A stretch of 64,000 nucleotides of DNA from PALSA-243 sp963743705 (lineage in GTDB: Bacteria; Acidobacteriota; Terriglobia; Bryobacterales; Bryobacteraceae), in NCBI GenBank assembly GCA_963743705.1, contig CAVUQS010000001.1, positions 1-64,000 on the forward strand, read 5' to 3'. The number at the start of each line of letters is the position of its first letter. Position 1 is the stretch's first letter. A program made the position numbers and the translations under genes. Below are positions 52,655 through 60,991 of the stretch, piece by piece. A model generated the notes under the pieces. The model was not told the origin of the DNA. It searched no databases and was given only the letters and a program-made list of their open reading frames with translations.

Positions 52655-54567
52655 GCCGGCTGCGGACGCTCCCCTTCGCTAAAGCCGGGCAAACGCCGGC
52701 CGGCCTCGGGACGAATCACCTGTTGGGTATCGTCCGCGGCTTCCTTCGTGCCCGGAGGTGGTAGCGGAGGCAGGTCGCCGCCCTTGATAATCTGCATCAC
52801 TTCGTTGCCGTCGAGGATCTCGCGGATCAACAGCGTTTCTGCAATCTTCGTCAGCGCCTCGGAGTGTTCATCGATCACCCGCGCGGCGGTGTCGTATCCG
52901 CCCTGCACGAGCTTCTTCACTTGCTCGTCGATGCGGATGGCGGTCTCTTCGCTGTAATCGCGATGCTGTGCGATCTCGCGGCCAAGGAAGATCTGCTCTT
53001 CCTTCTTGCCAAAGCTGAGCGGTCCGAGTTCGCTCATGCCCCACTCGCAGACCATCTTGCGAGCCATGTCCGTGGCGCGTTCGATATCGTTGCCCGCGCC
53101 CGTGGTCATGTGGTGCATGTACTTCTCTTCCGCGATGCGGCCGGCCATCAGAATGGCCAACTGCGCCAGCAGGTAGTCCTTGTTGTAGGAATGCTTGTCG
53201 TCGATGGGCAACTGCATCGTCACGCCCAGCGCCATGCCGCGCGGAATGATGGTTACCTTGTGCAGCGGATCGGCGTTCGGAAGCAAGGCCGCCACTAGAG
53301 CGTGGCCCGCTTCGTGATAAGCCGTGTTGCGCTTCTCCGCCTCGCTCATCACCAGCGATTTGCGCTCCGCGCCCATCAGGATCTTATCCTTGGCGACTTC
53401 GAAATCGATCATGGTGACCACTTTGCGGTTTTGACGCGCCGCGTTCAGCGCCGCTTCGTTCACCACGTTCGCCAGATCGGCCCCCGCCAGACCCGGTGTT
53501 CCGCGAGCCAGCACCGTCAGATCGACGTTTTCGCCCAACGGAATTTTCTTGGTGTGGACGCGCAGAATCGCCTCGCGGCCCTGCACATCGGGACGGCCTA
53601 CCACCACGCGGCGGTCGAAACGGCCCGGCCGCAACAGCGCGGGGTCCAGCACGTCGGGCCGGTTGGTCGCGGCCACCAGGATGACGCCTTCGTTCGATTC
53701 GAAGCCATCCATTTCCACCAGCAACTGGTTCAGCGTCTGCTCGCGCTCATCGTGTCCGCCGCCCAAGCCTGCGCCACGATGGCGGCCGACGGCGTCGATT
53801 TCATCGATGAAGACGATGCAGGGCGCGTTCTTCTTACCCTGCTCGAACAGATCGCGCACGCGGCTCGCGCCGACGCCCACGAACATCTCGACGAAGTCCG
53901 AACCGGAAATCGAGAAGAACGGCACGCTGGCTTCGCCCGCGATAGCGCGCGCCAACAGCGTCTTGCCCGTTCCGGGGGAGCCGATCAGCAGCACGCCTTT
54001 GGGAATGCGTCCGCCCAGCTTTTGGAATTTCTGCGGCTCGCGCAAAAACTCGATAATTTCCTGCAGCTCTTCTTTGGCTTCCTCGACGCCGGCGACGTCT
54101 TTGAACGTCACCTTTTTCTGTTGCGTGGAATGTAGCCGCGCGCGGCTCTTGCCGAAACTAAGCGCCTTGTTGCCGCCGCTTTGCATCTGCCGCAGCATGA
54201 AAATCCAGAACACAATCACCACGATGAATGGCGAAGCCTGCACCAGAATGGAAATCCAGTTCGACGAGCTCGCGTCGTCGTAATTCACCGTGACTTTGTT
54301 GTTGTAAAGGAGGGTGTAAATCTCGGGGTAGTTCGGAGGCAGCTTCGTCTTGAACCCTTTGGTCGGATTCTGAACGTAGTCGCCGTGGACATCGCTTCCC
54401 GTGATGGTGATGTCCTTAACTTCCTTATCCTGCACTTTCGTGACGAACTCCGTCAGCGAAATCGTGTCTTCCTTCTTGCCAGCGCCGGATTTCACGACTA
54501 GGAACAACATCCCGGCTAAAAGAATTAATACAGCCCAAAATAGTAATGTCTTTAGATTCGAACTCAC
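52651..54567 (-). CDS. ftsH: ATP-dependent zinc metalloprotease FtsH
   Basis: A 638-residue inner-membrane protease: membrane helix near the start (LLFWAVLILLAGMLFLVV), a periplasmic domain (35-105), a second helix (FIVVIVFWIFMLRQM), then an AAA+ domain with Walker A GSPGTGKT (about 194-201), Walker B IVFIDEIDAVGR, SRH ATNRPDVLDPALLRPGRFDR, and the zinc site HEAGH near 417. GTG 54567 with GGAGG upstream is the start; the longer frame from 54669 lies inside tilS. It degrades membrane and short-lived proteins. Placed directly after tilS, as in many bacteria. Confidence 0.97.
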   Translation of the reverse strand: MSSNLKTLLFWAVLILLAGMLFLVVKSGAGKKEDTISLTEFVTKVQDKEVKDITITGSDVHGDYVQNPTKGFKTKLPPNYPEIYTLLYNNKVTVNYDDASSSNWISILVQASPFIVVIVFWIFMLRQMQSGGNKALSFGKSRARLHSTQQKKVTFKDVAGVEEAKEELQEIIEFLREPQKFQKLGGRIPKGVLLIGSPGTGKTLLARAIAGEASVPFFSISGSDFVEMFVGVGASRVRDLFEQGKKNAPCIVFIDEIDAVGRHRGAGLGGGHDEREQTLNQLLVEMDGFESNEGVILVAATNRPDVLDPALLRPGRFDRRVVVGRPDVQGREAILRVHTKKIPLGENVDLTVLARGTPGLAGADLANVVNEAALNAARQNRKVVTMIDFEVAKDKILMGAERKSLVMSEAEKRNTAYHEAGHALVAALLPNADPLHKVTIIPRGMALGVTMQLPIDDKHSYNKDYLLAQLAILMAGRIAEEKYMHHMTTGAGNDIERATDMARKMVCEWGMSELGPLSFGKKEEQIFLGREIAQHRDYSEETAIRIDEQVKKLVQGGYDTAARVIDEHSEALTKIAETLLIREILDGNEVMQIIKGGDLPPLPPPGTKEAADDTQQVIRPEAGRRLPGFSEGERPQPA

Positions 54568-54586
54568 GAAGCCTCCGCACCCGGCG

Positions 54587-55987
54587 CTATTTAATAGACG
54601 CCGTCCGAGTCGTTTCCGATTCCCGGATTTGCAATACCCGCTGGCTGCCGCTATGGGCGGCAAAACCAACCGCAGCGCCGAACCGCCGCGCCCACACGAT
54701 CGAGTCGCCGTCCATCAGGACGGGCCAATGCCGGCGCTCCCACAATGGGATACGAAATTCCTGGAACAACGTTTTGATTTTCTCGGCGCGCGAACGACCC
54801 ACGGGCTGATATTGATCCCCTGGCCGCCAGTTCCGTAAAACTAAAGACCCGGACAGGCGATCCCAGTCGAGCCAGCCCATAGTTGTATTATATACCGAAC
54901 CACAGGTGTCGGAATTTGCCCGTTTTTCAATCAGTTCCAGCGCAATCTCAATCTCCGGACCTTCCACGCGAATGATCCCCGGCGCCGCCGGCGTGGAATA
55001 ATTGCGCGCAACCGCACTATCCGCCCAAATCGGCCCGAACCGCATCCATTCAAACGAACGGAATATATCCACACCCGGAAGCTGCACGCGCCCGTGGCCT
55101 TCCGTCTGCGTCGCCATCGCCAGAATAGCTTCGACGTGCAGGAAGTCCACGCCCCGCAAATCCCCCTTCACGCGCTGAATCGCCTCCCGCACCAGCCGGC
55201 GCGCTACTGCCAGCGGGAGCTTGGTCAATTCCCTCACATCTATAAGGACGAATCCGCGCTCCTCGATTAAGCGCTCGGCGCCCAGGCCAGCCATTTCCGC
55301 CGCCCAATAGGCCTCTTCCGCCCGCGCCCACTCCGCGGTCTGCGCCAGCGTCTCGCGGATCGACGGATTCCATTCGCGCTCGAGTTCCGGCAACAATTCC
55401 CGCCGGATCCGGTTGCGCGCGAATTGCAGCGTGAAGTTGCTCGAGTCGTCACGCCACGCGATGCCCTCCGCGCGCAGCCATGCTTCCACCTCTTCACGCC
55501 GGATTTCGATCAGCGGGCGCACGATGCCCTCGCGCGTCACCGGGCGCACGCCGGCCAGGCCCGCCGTGCCCGATCCGCGGAGAAACCGGAACAGGACAGT
55601 CTCGGCCTGATCGGAAAGCGTGTGGCCGGTAGCGACGCAAGCGAGCCGCTCGTCGCGCATCGCATCGCGAAAGAAACTGAGCCGCGCATCGCGCGCCCGC
55701 TGCTCGAGATTCTCGCCCGATTCCAGGTGCGCCTCACGAATGATGACCGGCAACCCCATGCTCGCGGCAACGTCACTTACGAATTTCGCGTCGCCGCGCG
55801 ACTCTTCTCCACGCAATCCATGATCGAGATGCAAGACAATCAGAGATAATCCCCATTCCCGTCCCAGTACGCTTAGAAGATGTAGCAGGCAAATAGAATC
55901 GGCGCCGCCGGAAACTGCGATTCCAACGCGGAAGCCGCGTCTGAACATGTTATAACGAGTGATGATTTCGACTACCCGCTGGAGCAC
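54587..55987 (-). CDS. tilS: tRNA(Ile)-lysidine synthase
   Basis: A 466-residue enzyme that converts C34 of the AUA-reading tRNA to lysidine. PP-loop SGGADS at 26-31, HLDHGLRGEESRGDAKFV, ATGHTLSDQAETVLFRFLRG and VRPLIEIRREEVEAWL are family motifs; the C-terminal part ends VLRNWRPGDQYQPVGR...KIKTLFQEFRIP. It is divergent from the KdsC-like gene with 35 nt between starts and precedes ftsH by 20 nt. Confidence 0.95.
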   Translation of the reverse strand: MLQRVVEIITRYNMFRRGFRVGIAVSGGADSICLLHLLSVLGREWGLSLIVLHLDHGLRGEESRGDAKFVSDVAASMGLPVIIREAHLESGENLEQRARDARLSFFRDAMRDERLACVATGHTLSDQAETVLFRFLRGSGTAGLAGVRPVTREGIVRPLIEIRREEVEAWLRAEGIAWRDDSSNFTLQFARNRIRRELLPELEREWNPSIRETLAQTAEWARAEEAYWAAEMAGLGAERLIEERGFVLIDVRELTKLPLAVARRLVREAIQRVKGDLRGVDFLHVEAILAMATQTEGHGRVQLPGVDIFRSFEWMRFGPIWADSAVARNYSTPAAPGIIRVEGPEIEIALELIEKRANSDTCGSVYNTTMGWLDWDRLSGSLVLRNWRPGDQYQPVGRSRAEKIKTLFQEFRIPLWERRHWPVLMDGDSIVWARRFGAAVGFAAHSGSQRVLQIRESETTRTASIK

Positions 55988-55993
55988 AGTTCG

Positions 55994-55999
55994 ATTGTA
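55994..55999 (-). promoter_or_regulatory. -10 box (TACAAT) giving a leaderless tilS start
   Basis: TACAAT on the minus strand ends 6 nt before GTG 55987, so transcription would begin at or next to the start codon. Confidence 0.4.
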
Positions 56000-56022
56000 G
56001 CCGCCTCCACTACTCTTCCTCT

Positions 56023-56568
56023 ATGAATGCCAACGACCGCGCCGCACGTATCAAGCTCCTGTTAATGGATGTCGATGGCGTCCTGACCAGCGGGCTTCTT
56101 TTTGGCGTGCCTGGCCGTGATGGCCAGATCGTCGAATCCAAAGGCTTCGACTCACAGGACGGCATCGGCCTGATGTGGCTGCGCTGGAATGGCATCAAGA
56201 CTGGAGTTATTAGCGGACGTATATCGCCTGCTACCGCCGAACGCGCGCGCCAGGTAAAGATGACTTATGTCTATCAGGGCCACATCGAAAAGGTTCCGAT
56301 TCTCGAAGAGATTCTCGCCGATGCGGCCGTCAGTCCGGAAGAAGTGGCCTATGTCGGCGACGATTTCACCGACATCGTCATCATGCATCGCGTCGGCCTC
56401 GCCATTGCGGTTGCCAACGCCCGCCCAGAAGTGAAGAGCCAGGCGCATTACGTCACGCAAGCACGCGGCGGCGAAGGTGCGGTGCGCGAAGTCGTGGAGC
56501 TGATTTTGAAATCCCGCGGCTTGTGGAATACGATTCTGAAGCACTACGAAATCGGCCCGCCGAAATAG
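56023..56568 (+). CDS. KdsC-like HAD phosphatase (KDO-8-phosphate phosphatase family)
   Basis: A 181-residue capless HAD enzyme: LLLMDVDGVLTSGLLFG, GLMWLRWNGIKTGVISGR, HIEKVPILEEIL and VAYVGDDFTDIVIMHRVGLA. This is the C1-type pattern of KdsC, which removes phosphate from KDO-8-phosphate in lipopolysaccharide synthesis; other members act on related sugars, so the exact substrate is likely but not certain. It is convergent with tdh, 7 nt apart. Confidence 0.85.
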   Translation: MNANDRAARIKLLLMDVDGVLTSGLLFGVPGRDGQIVESKGFDSQDGIGLMWLRWNGIKTGVISGRISPATAERARQVKMTYVYQGHIEKVPILEEILADAAVSPEEVAYVGDDFTDIVIMHRVGLAIAVANARPEVKSQAHYVTQARGGEGAVREVVELILKSRGLWNTILKHYEIGPPK

Positions 56569-56575
56569 CGCGGGC

Positions 56576-57613
56576 TCAATCCCAACTCAAGATCACTTTG
56601 CCGGAATTGCCGGACGACATCGCTTCAAATCCTTTTTCGTACTCCGTGTAATGGAACCGGTGCGTAATCACTGAGCTGATATCCAGACCCGATTGCAGCA
56701 TCACGCTCATCTTGTACCAGGTCTCATACATCTCGCGCCCGTAGATGCCCTTGATCGTCAGCATGTTGAAAATCACCGTGCGCCAATCGATGGTCATCTC
56801 TTCCGCCGGAATGCCCAGCATCGCAATCTTCGCGCCGTGACTCATGTTGGCGATCATGTCGCGGAAGCCCGAAGGATTTCCCGACATCTCCAGCCCCACA
56901 TCGAAGCCTTCGGTCATCCCGAGTTCGCTCTGCACATCGCCCAGTTTTGTATCGCGCACGTTCACCGCGCGCGTCACGCCCATCTTGCGCGCCAGATCGA
57001 GCCGTGTCGGATTCACATCCGTAATGACCGTGAAGCGCGCGCCCGCGTGGCGCGCCACGCCCGCCGCCATGATGCCGATGGGACCGGCGCCGGTGATCAG
57101 CACATCTTCGCCCAGCACCGGAAACGAAAGCGCCGTGTGGACAGCATTCCCGAATGGATCGAAAATCGCCGCCACGTCGAGGTCGATGCCTTCGTGATGC
57201 CGCCAGATGTTCGTCATCGGCAGCGCAATGTATTCCGCGAACGCGCCCGGCCGGTTCACGCCCACGCCCAACGTGTGCGCGCACAGATGCCGGCGTCCCG
57301 CCAGACAGTTGCGGCACCGCCCGCAAACCACATGACCTTCGCCGCTCACGATATCGCCTGGGAAAAAGTCGTTGACGTTCGACCCCACTTCGACGATCCG
57401 TCCCACAAATTCGTGACCGATCGCCATAGGCACAGGGATCGTGCGCTGCGCCCAATCGTCCCATTTATATATGTGAACGTCCGTGCCGCAAATGCCCGTC
57501 CGCAGCACCTGAATCAAAACATCGTTAATGCCGATCTTCGGAATCTCGACGTCTTCGAGCCACAACCCTGCCTCGCGCCTGCTTTTCACCAATGCTTTCA
57601 CATCAACCACCAT
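56576..57613 (-). CDS. tdh: L-threonine 3-dehydrogenase
   Basis: A 345-residue zinc alcohol dehydrogenase, MVVDVKALVKSRREAGLWLE at the start. It has the catalytic zinc ligand region RTGICGTDVHIYKWDDWAQ and GHEFVG, a structural zinc of four Cys (CGRCRNCLAGRRHLC), and the Rossmann part VLITGAGPIGIMAAGVARHAG. These features match Tdh (threonine to 2-amino-3-ketobutyrate). The glycine cleavage genes lie downstream at the end of the window, so threonine may be used via glycine. ATG 57613 is 22 nt from the divergent ATP-grasp start. Confidence 0.9.
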   Translation of the reverse strand: MVVDVKALVKSRREAGLWLEDVEIPKIGINDVLIQVLRTGICGTDVHIYKWDDWAQRTIPVPMAIGHEFVGRIVEVGSNVNDFFPGDIVSGEGHVVCGRCRNCLAGRRHLCAHTLGVGVNRPGAFAEYIALPMTNIWRHHEGIDLDVAAIFDPFGNAVHTALSFPVLGEDVLITGAGPIGIMAAGVARHAGARFTVITDVNPTRLDLARKMGVTRAVNVRDTKLGDVQSELGMTEGFDVGLEMSGNPSGFRDMIANMSHGAKIAMLGIPAEEMTIDWRTVIFNMLTIKGIYGREMYETWYKMSVMLQSGLDISSVITHRFHYTEYEKGFEAMSSGNSGKVILSWD

Positions 57614-57635
57614 ATCAATTGCGAAAATAAAAAGA

Positions 57636-58853
57636 GTGTCAAAACGGCTGCTGCTTTTCGCCTCGACCACCGGCTATCAAATTCGTGTGTTCGCCGAAGC
57701 TGCGCGCCGTCTGGGTGTGGATCTGACTCTCGCCACCGACCGTTGCCACATCCTCGACGACCCGTGGGGCGATAGCGCCATCGCCGTCAAATTCGACCGT
57801 CCCGCCGAATCGGTGGACGTGCTCCGCAGCATGCGCTTCGACGCCGTCGCGGCTGTCGGCGACCGTCCTGCGCTCCTCGCGGCCGAGGCTGCGGAGGTGT
57901 TCGGCGCGCCGTTCCATCCGCCGGCCGCGGCGCGTGCCTGCTCCGACAAATTTCTCGCGCGCAGCCTTTACCAGGCTGCGGGCATGCGCGTGCCCGCGTT
58001 CTACCGCGCGCTTCTTACCGAAGATCCGCACGCACTAGCCGCGCAGGCGCCGTTTCCGTGCGTGCTCAAGCCGCTCGGGCTTTCCGCCAGCCGTGGGGTG
58101 ATACGCGCGAACAATCCCTCGGAGTTCGTCGCCGCCTTCGAGCGCATCGGCAAAATGGGCGAGCTCCAGTTGCAGGTGGAAAGCTACATCCCGGGCCGCG
58201 AGTTCGCCGTAGAGGGCATCGCGACCAACGGAGAGTTTCGCGCCATCGCCATTTTCGACAAGCCCGATCCTCTCGAAGGCCCCTTCTTCGAAGAAACCCT
58301 CTACATCACGCCTTCCCGCGAACCTGCGGCCGTACAAGCCGCGCTCATCGAAACTGTCGCTCAGTCCGTGCGCGCGTTGGGATTGCGCCACGGTCCCGTT
58401 CACGCCGAGCTGCGCTATAACCACGAAGGCGCATGGATGCTCGAAACCCACGCGCGGCCCATTGGGGGCCTCTGCGCCAAAGCCCTTCGCTTCGAAGGCG
58501 GCGTACCGCTCGAAGAAGCCATCCTGCGCCACGCGCTAGGTGAAGATATCTCGCAATTACGCCTCGAGCCGGGCGCATCGGGCGTGATGATGATTCCGAT
58601 TCCGAAGGATGGCGTATACCAATCCGCGGAAGGCGTCGAAGAAGCCGGCCGGATCGATGGCATCGAAGACATCGTCATCACGGCCAAAGCCGGACAGCGC
58701 CTGATTCCGCTGCCCGAGGGGGCAAGTTATCTGGGGTTCATCTTCGCGCGCGGCGCTGTGACGCAAGAGGTAGAAGCCGCGCTACGCGCATCTCACGCCA
58801 AGCTGCGTTTCGAAATCGCAACCGCGCTGGAGACGCTTCCGCCGCGGGGCTGA
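57636..58853 (+). CDS. ATP-grasp ligase
   Basis: A protein of about 405 residues: N-terminal domain (LLLFASTTGYQIRVFAEAAR), ATP-grasp core with CSDKFLARSLYQAAGM, FPCVLKPLGLSASRGVIRAN, the metal-binding strands VHAELRYNHEGAWMLETHAR and PIGGLCAKAL, then a C-terminal domain. This architecture is that of L-amino-acid ligases and related carboxylate-amine ligases (BacD, carnosine synthase type). Substrate unknown. GTG 57636 is chosen as start because upstream codons run antisense to the tdh start. Confidence 0.8.
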   Translation: MSKRLLLFASTTGYQIRVFAEAARRLGVDLTLATDRCHILDDPWGDSAIAVKFDRPAESVDVLRSMRFDAVAAVGDRPALLAAEAAEVFGAPFHPPAAARACSDKFLARSLYQAAGMRVPAFYRALLTEDPHALAAQAPFPCVLKPLGLSASRGVIRANNPSEFVAAFERIGKMGELQLQVESYIPGREFAVEGIATNGEFRAIAIFDKPDPLEGPFFEETLYITPSREPAAVQAALIETVAQSVRALGLRHGPVHAELRYNHEGAWMLETHARPIGGLCAKALRFEGGVPLEEAILRHALGEDISQLRLEPGASGVMMIPIPKDGVYQSAEGVEEAGRIDGIEDIVITAKAGQRLIPLPEGASYLGFIFARGAVTQEVEAALRASHAKLRFEIATALETLPPRG

Positions 58854-58855
58854 TC

Positions 58856-59194
58856 TCAGGCTTTGGCTTTTTGCGGGACGAAATCCGGCGGCAATGCCGC
58901 GCCTTCGCCGAAGAAGTATTTATCCATCTGTTCGATGAGAAACTCCTGCGCTTCGGCCGTGCCCAGATTGAGGCGGTATTCGTTCATGAGCATTTTCATG
59001 TGCTCCACCCACATCTTCCACGCCTCTTTAGACACGTTGTCGTAGATTTTCTGCCCCAGCGGATGGCCTTCGAAGGGCACGTCGTCCAGCCCCTCCATTT
59101 CCTTCTGGAACTTCACGCAAAACACCTTGTGAGCATTAGGGTTAATTGCGTTGGAAATCTGGTTGAAGCCGCTCTGTCCGTGTCCACATCCCAT
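58856..59194 (-). CDS. Fe(2+)-trafficking protein YggX family, N-terminally extended
   Basis: A 112-residue protein matching YggX: VFCVKFQKEMEGLDDVPFEG, then GQKIYDNVSKEAWKMWVEHM and MLMNEYRLNLGTAEAQEFL. YggX proteins handle Fe(II) and protect Fe-S enzymes. Known members are about 90 residues and start right before the Cys; here about 22 residues (MGCGHGQSG...) precede it. A TAGGAT box 6 nt before the ATG favours the long form over a GTG at the Val before FCVK. Confidence 0.85.
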   Translation of the reverse strand: MGCGHGQSGFNQISNAINPNAHKVFCVKFQKEMEGLDDVPFEGHPLGQKIYDNVSKEAWKMWVEHMKMLMNEYRLNLGTAEAQEFLIEQMDKYFFGEGAALPPDFVPQKAKA

Positions 59195-59203
59195 GCAACC
59201 ATC

Positions 59204-60991
59204 CTACGGCACGAAGCCTACCGCTGTCACTACGGCCCCCAGATCGCGGGCGTCGCCCGGCGCGCGAAACGTCGGCGTCACAGCGATTTCCACTGTCCCT
59301 ACAGCGCTTTCCGGCTTCACTGGCGCCGATTCCAGCGTGTACGCCCCCGCTTCCGCGTACGTTTGCGCCGCAACCTCCCGTCCGTCGAGCTTCAACGTCA
59401 CCCTGCGTGGCGGACTCGCGTTCGGAAGATAAAATACAAACCGCAGTTTACGTTGCGATGGCGGGCTCTTGAGCGCGATGATCGCGTCCCCGCCCATCCA
59501 ATGGTCGTCGAACACGCCGCTCACGATCTGCTCGCGGGCTTCCGCCGCTTCCATCGGCAGGTATTCGAGCGTGATATGCCGCTCGCCGATGGCAAACGCC
59601 GTCACGCGGTCGATCAATCCGCTCGACACGCCGAACGGCCATAGCCCACCCGACGCGTCGGAAAACGCGGAGTGAGTTTCCAGCCCCAAAATGCGCAACG
59701 GAATCGCGCTGCGGATTCCCGCCTGCAAAATCGTGGTCGTCGGATCGGTAATCGTCACCGAATGTCCGAGCGCGCTCGAAACCACCACATCGCCCGGCCG
59801 CAGTTTTTGCGTTTTCGTGAGCGGAAGCCCGCCGCCTTGTTCCGTGTAGTAGCGAAGGCCCCATTCGCCGTCCACCCAAACGCGCTTGCCGTTCCCCAGT
59901 TTCAAAACCGAAGGCGCGAGCGAGCGATACGCCGCCCAGTGCGCGTAATTCTCGATCGCGAGCCCCAAGCTCAAGATCATCTGCAACGCGAACCCGAGCG
60001 CCAGCCACCGCACCCGCAGACGCGAGGTCAATAATGCTACAGGCGCGGCCATCGGTAGCAGATAGCGCGCCGATCCGGCGAAGAAGACGATCACCGCGCC
60101 GGCAAAGAACAGGCCGACCCAAGCCAGCAGGAACTGCGTGTCGCGGTCGCGCCTCGCGCGCCAGGCGAGAATCGCGGCGCCAGGAACCAGGATCGGGCAA
60201 ACGATGAACCAGGAATGAATCGCCAGCGCGAGAGCGCTGTGCAGTTTCTTGGGGAGGTCCTGAAATCCGTAATGCGAAAAATAGCCGGAAAGCACCGCAG
60301 CCGGCACCGCGCCTGTGGCCAGGCGCTCGAAGATCTGCACCGCAAGAATCACCGCGACTGGCGTGAGCGCAGCCCATGGCAAGGCTCGTTTCTTGCCCTT
60401 CTCGCGCACGCAAAGCCACCAATACGCCGCCAGCACCGGCGTCAGGAACACTGCCTGATACGCCTCGAGCGACGCCAGCGCCATCGCCACCGCGGCCCAT
60501 CCCGCGCGTCTCGAAATGAACAGCGCGATCGATGCCATCCAAAAAGCCAGAAACGGCACATCCGCCTCGAACGAATTGCTGTTCACCACGAACGCCGGCA
60601 CGGCTAGAAACAACAACGTCGCCCACAGCGGATGCGGCGAGAATCGCCGCGCGAGCAACCACATCGCCCACGCCGCGATCAGCGAAAACACCATATACGC
60701 GGCATGAAACGCGATCTCGTTTACGCCGCCGAATATTGCCACCAGCAGCGCCAGCGGCCACGCGTTCAGCGGCGGATGCGAGTGCCCGCGCAGATCCACC
60801 ACATCGCCCTTGAAAACGTATTTTACGTTTGCAGGATGCAGCGGCTCGATCTGTGCGTGCGCCGCTTCAGTAATGTAGATGTCGTCGTCGCCCTGCACCG
60901 CCTGATTCAGAAACGGCAGGCGCAACAGCAGCGTCAGGGCCAGGACTAGCCAAAGTCCGCGGCGGCCGCCGGATGCTAGGCCGGCTTCCAT
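59204..60991 (-). CDS. GT39/ArnT-like integral membrane glycosyltransferase
   Basis: A 595-residue membrane protein. After the first helix (LWLVLALTLLLRLPFLNQAV) comes the acidic loop QGDDDIYITEAA with the catalytic Asp pair position of GT-C enzymes, then HSHPPLNAWPLALLVAIFGG and about 9 more helices to residue 345. The C-terminal 230 residues are soluble and probably periplasmic. It likely transfers a sugar from a polyprenyl donor to a protein or lipid. It overlaps the gcvPB stop by 16 nt. Confidence 0.8.
   Translation of the reverse strand: MEAGLASGGRRGLWLVLALTLLLRLPFLNQAVQGDDDIYITEAAHAQIEPLHPANVKYVFKGDVVDLRGHSHPPLNAWPLALLVAIFGGVNEIAFHAAYMVFSLIAAWAMWLLARRFSPHPLWATLLFLAVPAFVVNSNSFEADVPFLAFWMASIALFISRRAGWAAVAMALASLEAYQAVFLTPVLAAYWWLCVREKGKKRALPWAALTPVAVILAVQIFERLATGAVPAAVLSGYFSHYGFQDLPKKLHSALALAIHSWFIVCPILVPGAAILAWRARRDRDTQFLLAWVGLFFAGAVIVFFAGSARYLLPMAAPVALLTSRLRVRWLALGFALQMILSLGLAIENYAHWAAYRSLAPSVLKLGNGKRVWVDGEWGLRYYTEQGGGLPLTKTQKLRPGDVVVSSALGHSVTITDPTTTILQAGIRSAIPLRILGLETHSAFSDASGGLWPFGVSSGLIDRVTAFAIGERHITLEYLPMEAAEAREQIVSGVFDDHWMGGDAIIALKSPPSQRKLRFVFYLPNASPPRRVTLKLDGREVAAQTYAEAGAYTLESAPVKPESAVGTVEIAVTPTFRAPGDARDLGAVVTAVGFVP

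Noticed and set aside
59448..60761. A 437-codon minus-strand frame inside the GT39-like gene
   Set aside because: Same strand, other frame; Gly/Arg-rich without membrane helices, while the overlapping frame is a clear membrane protein.
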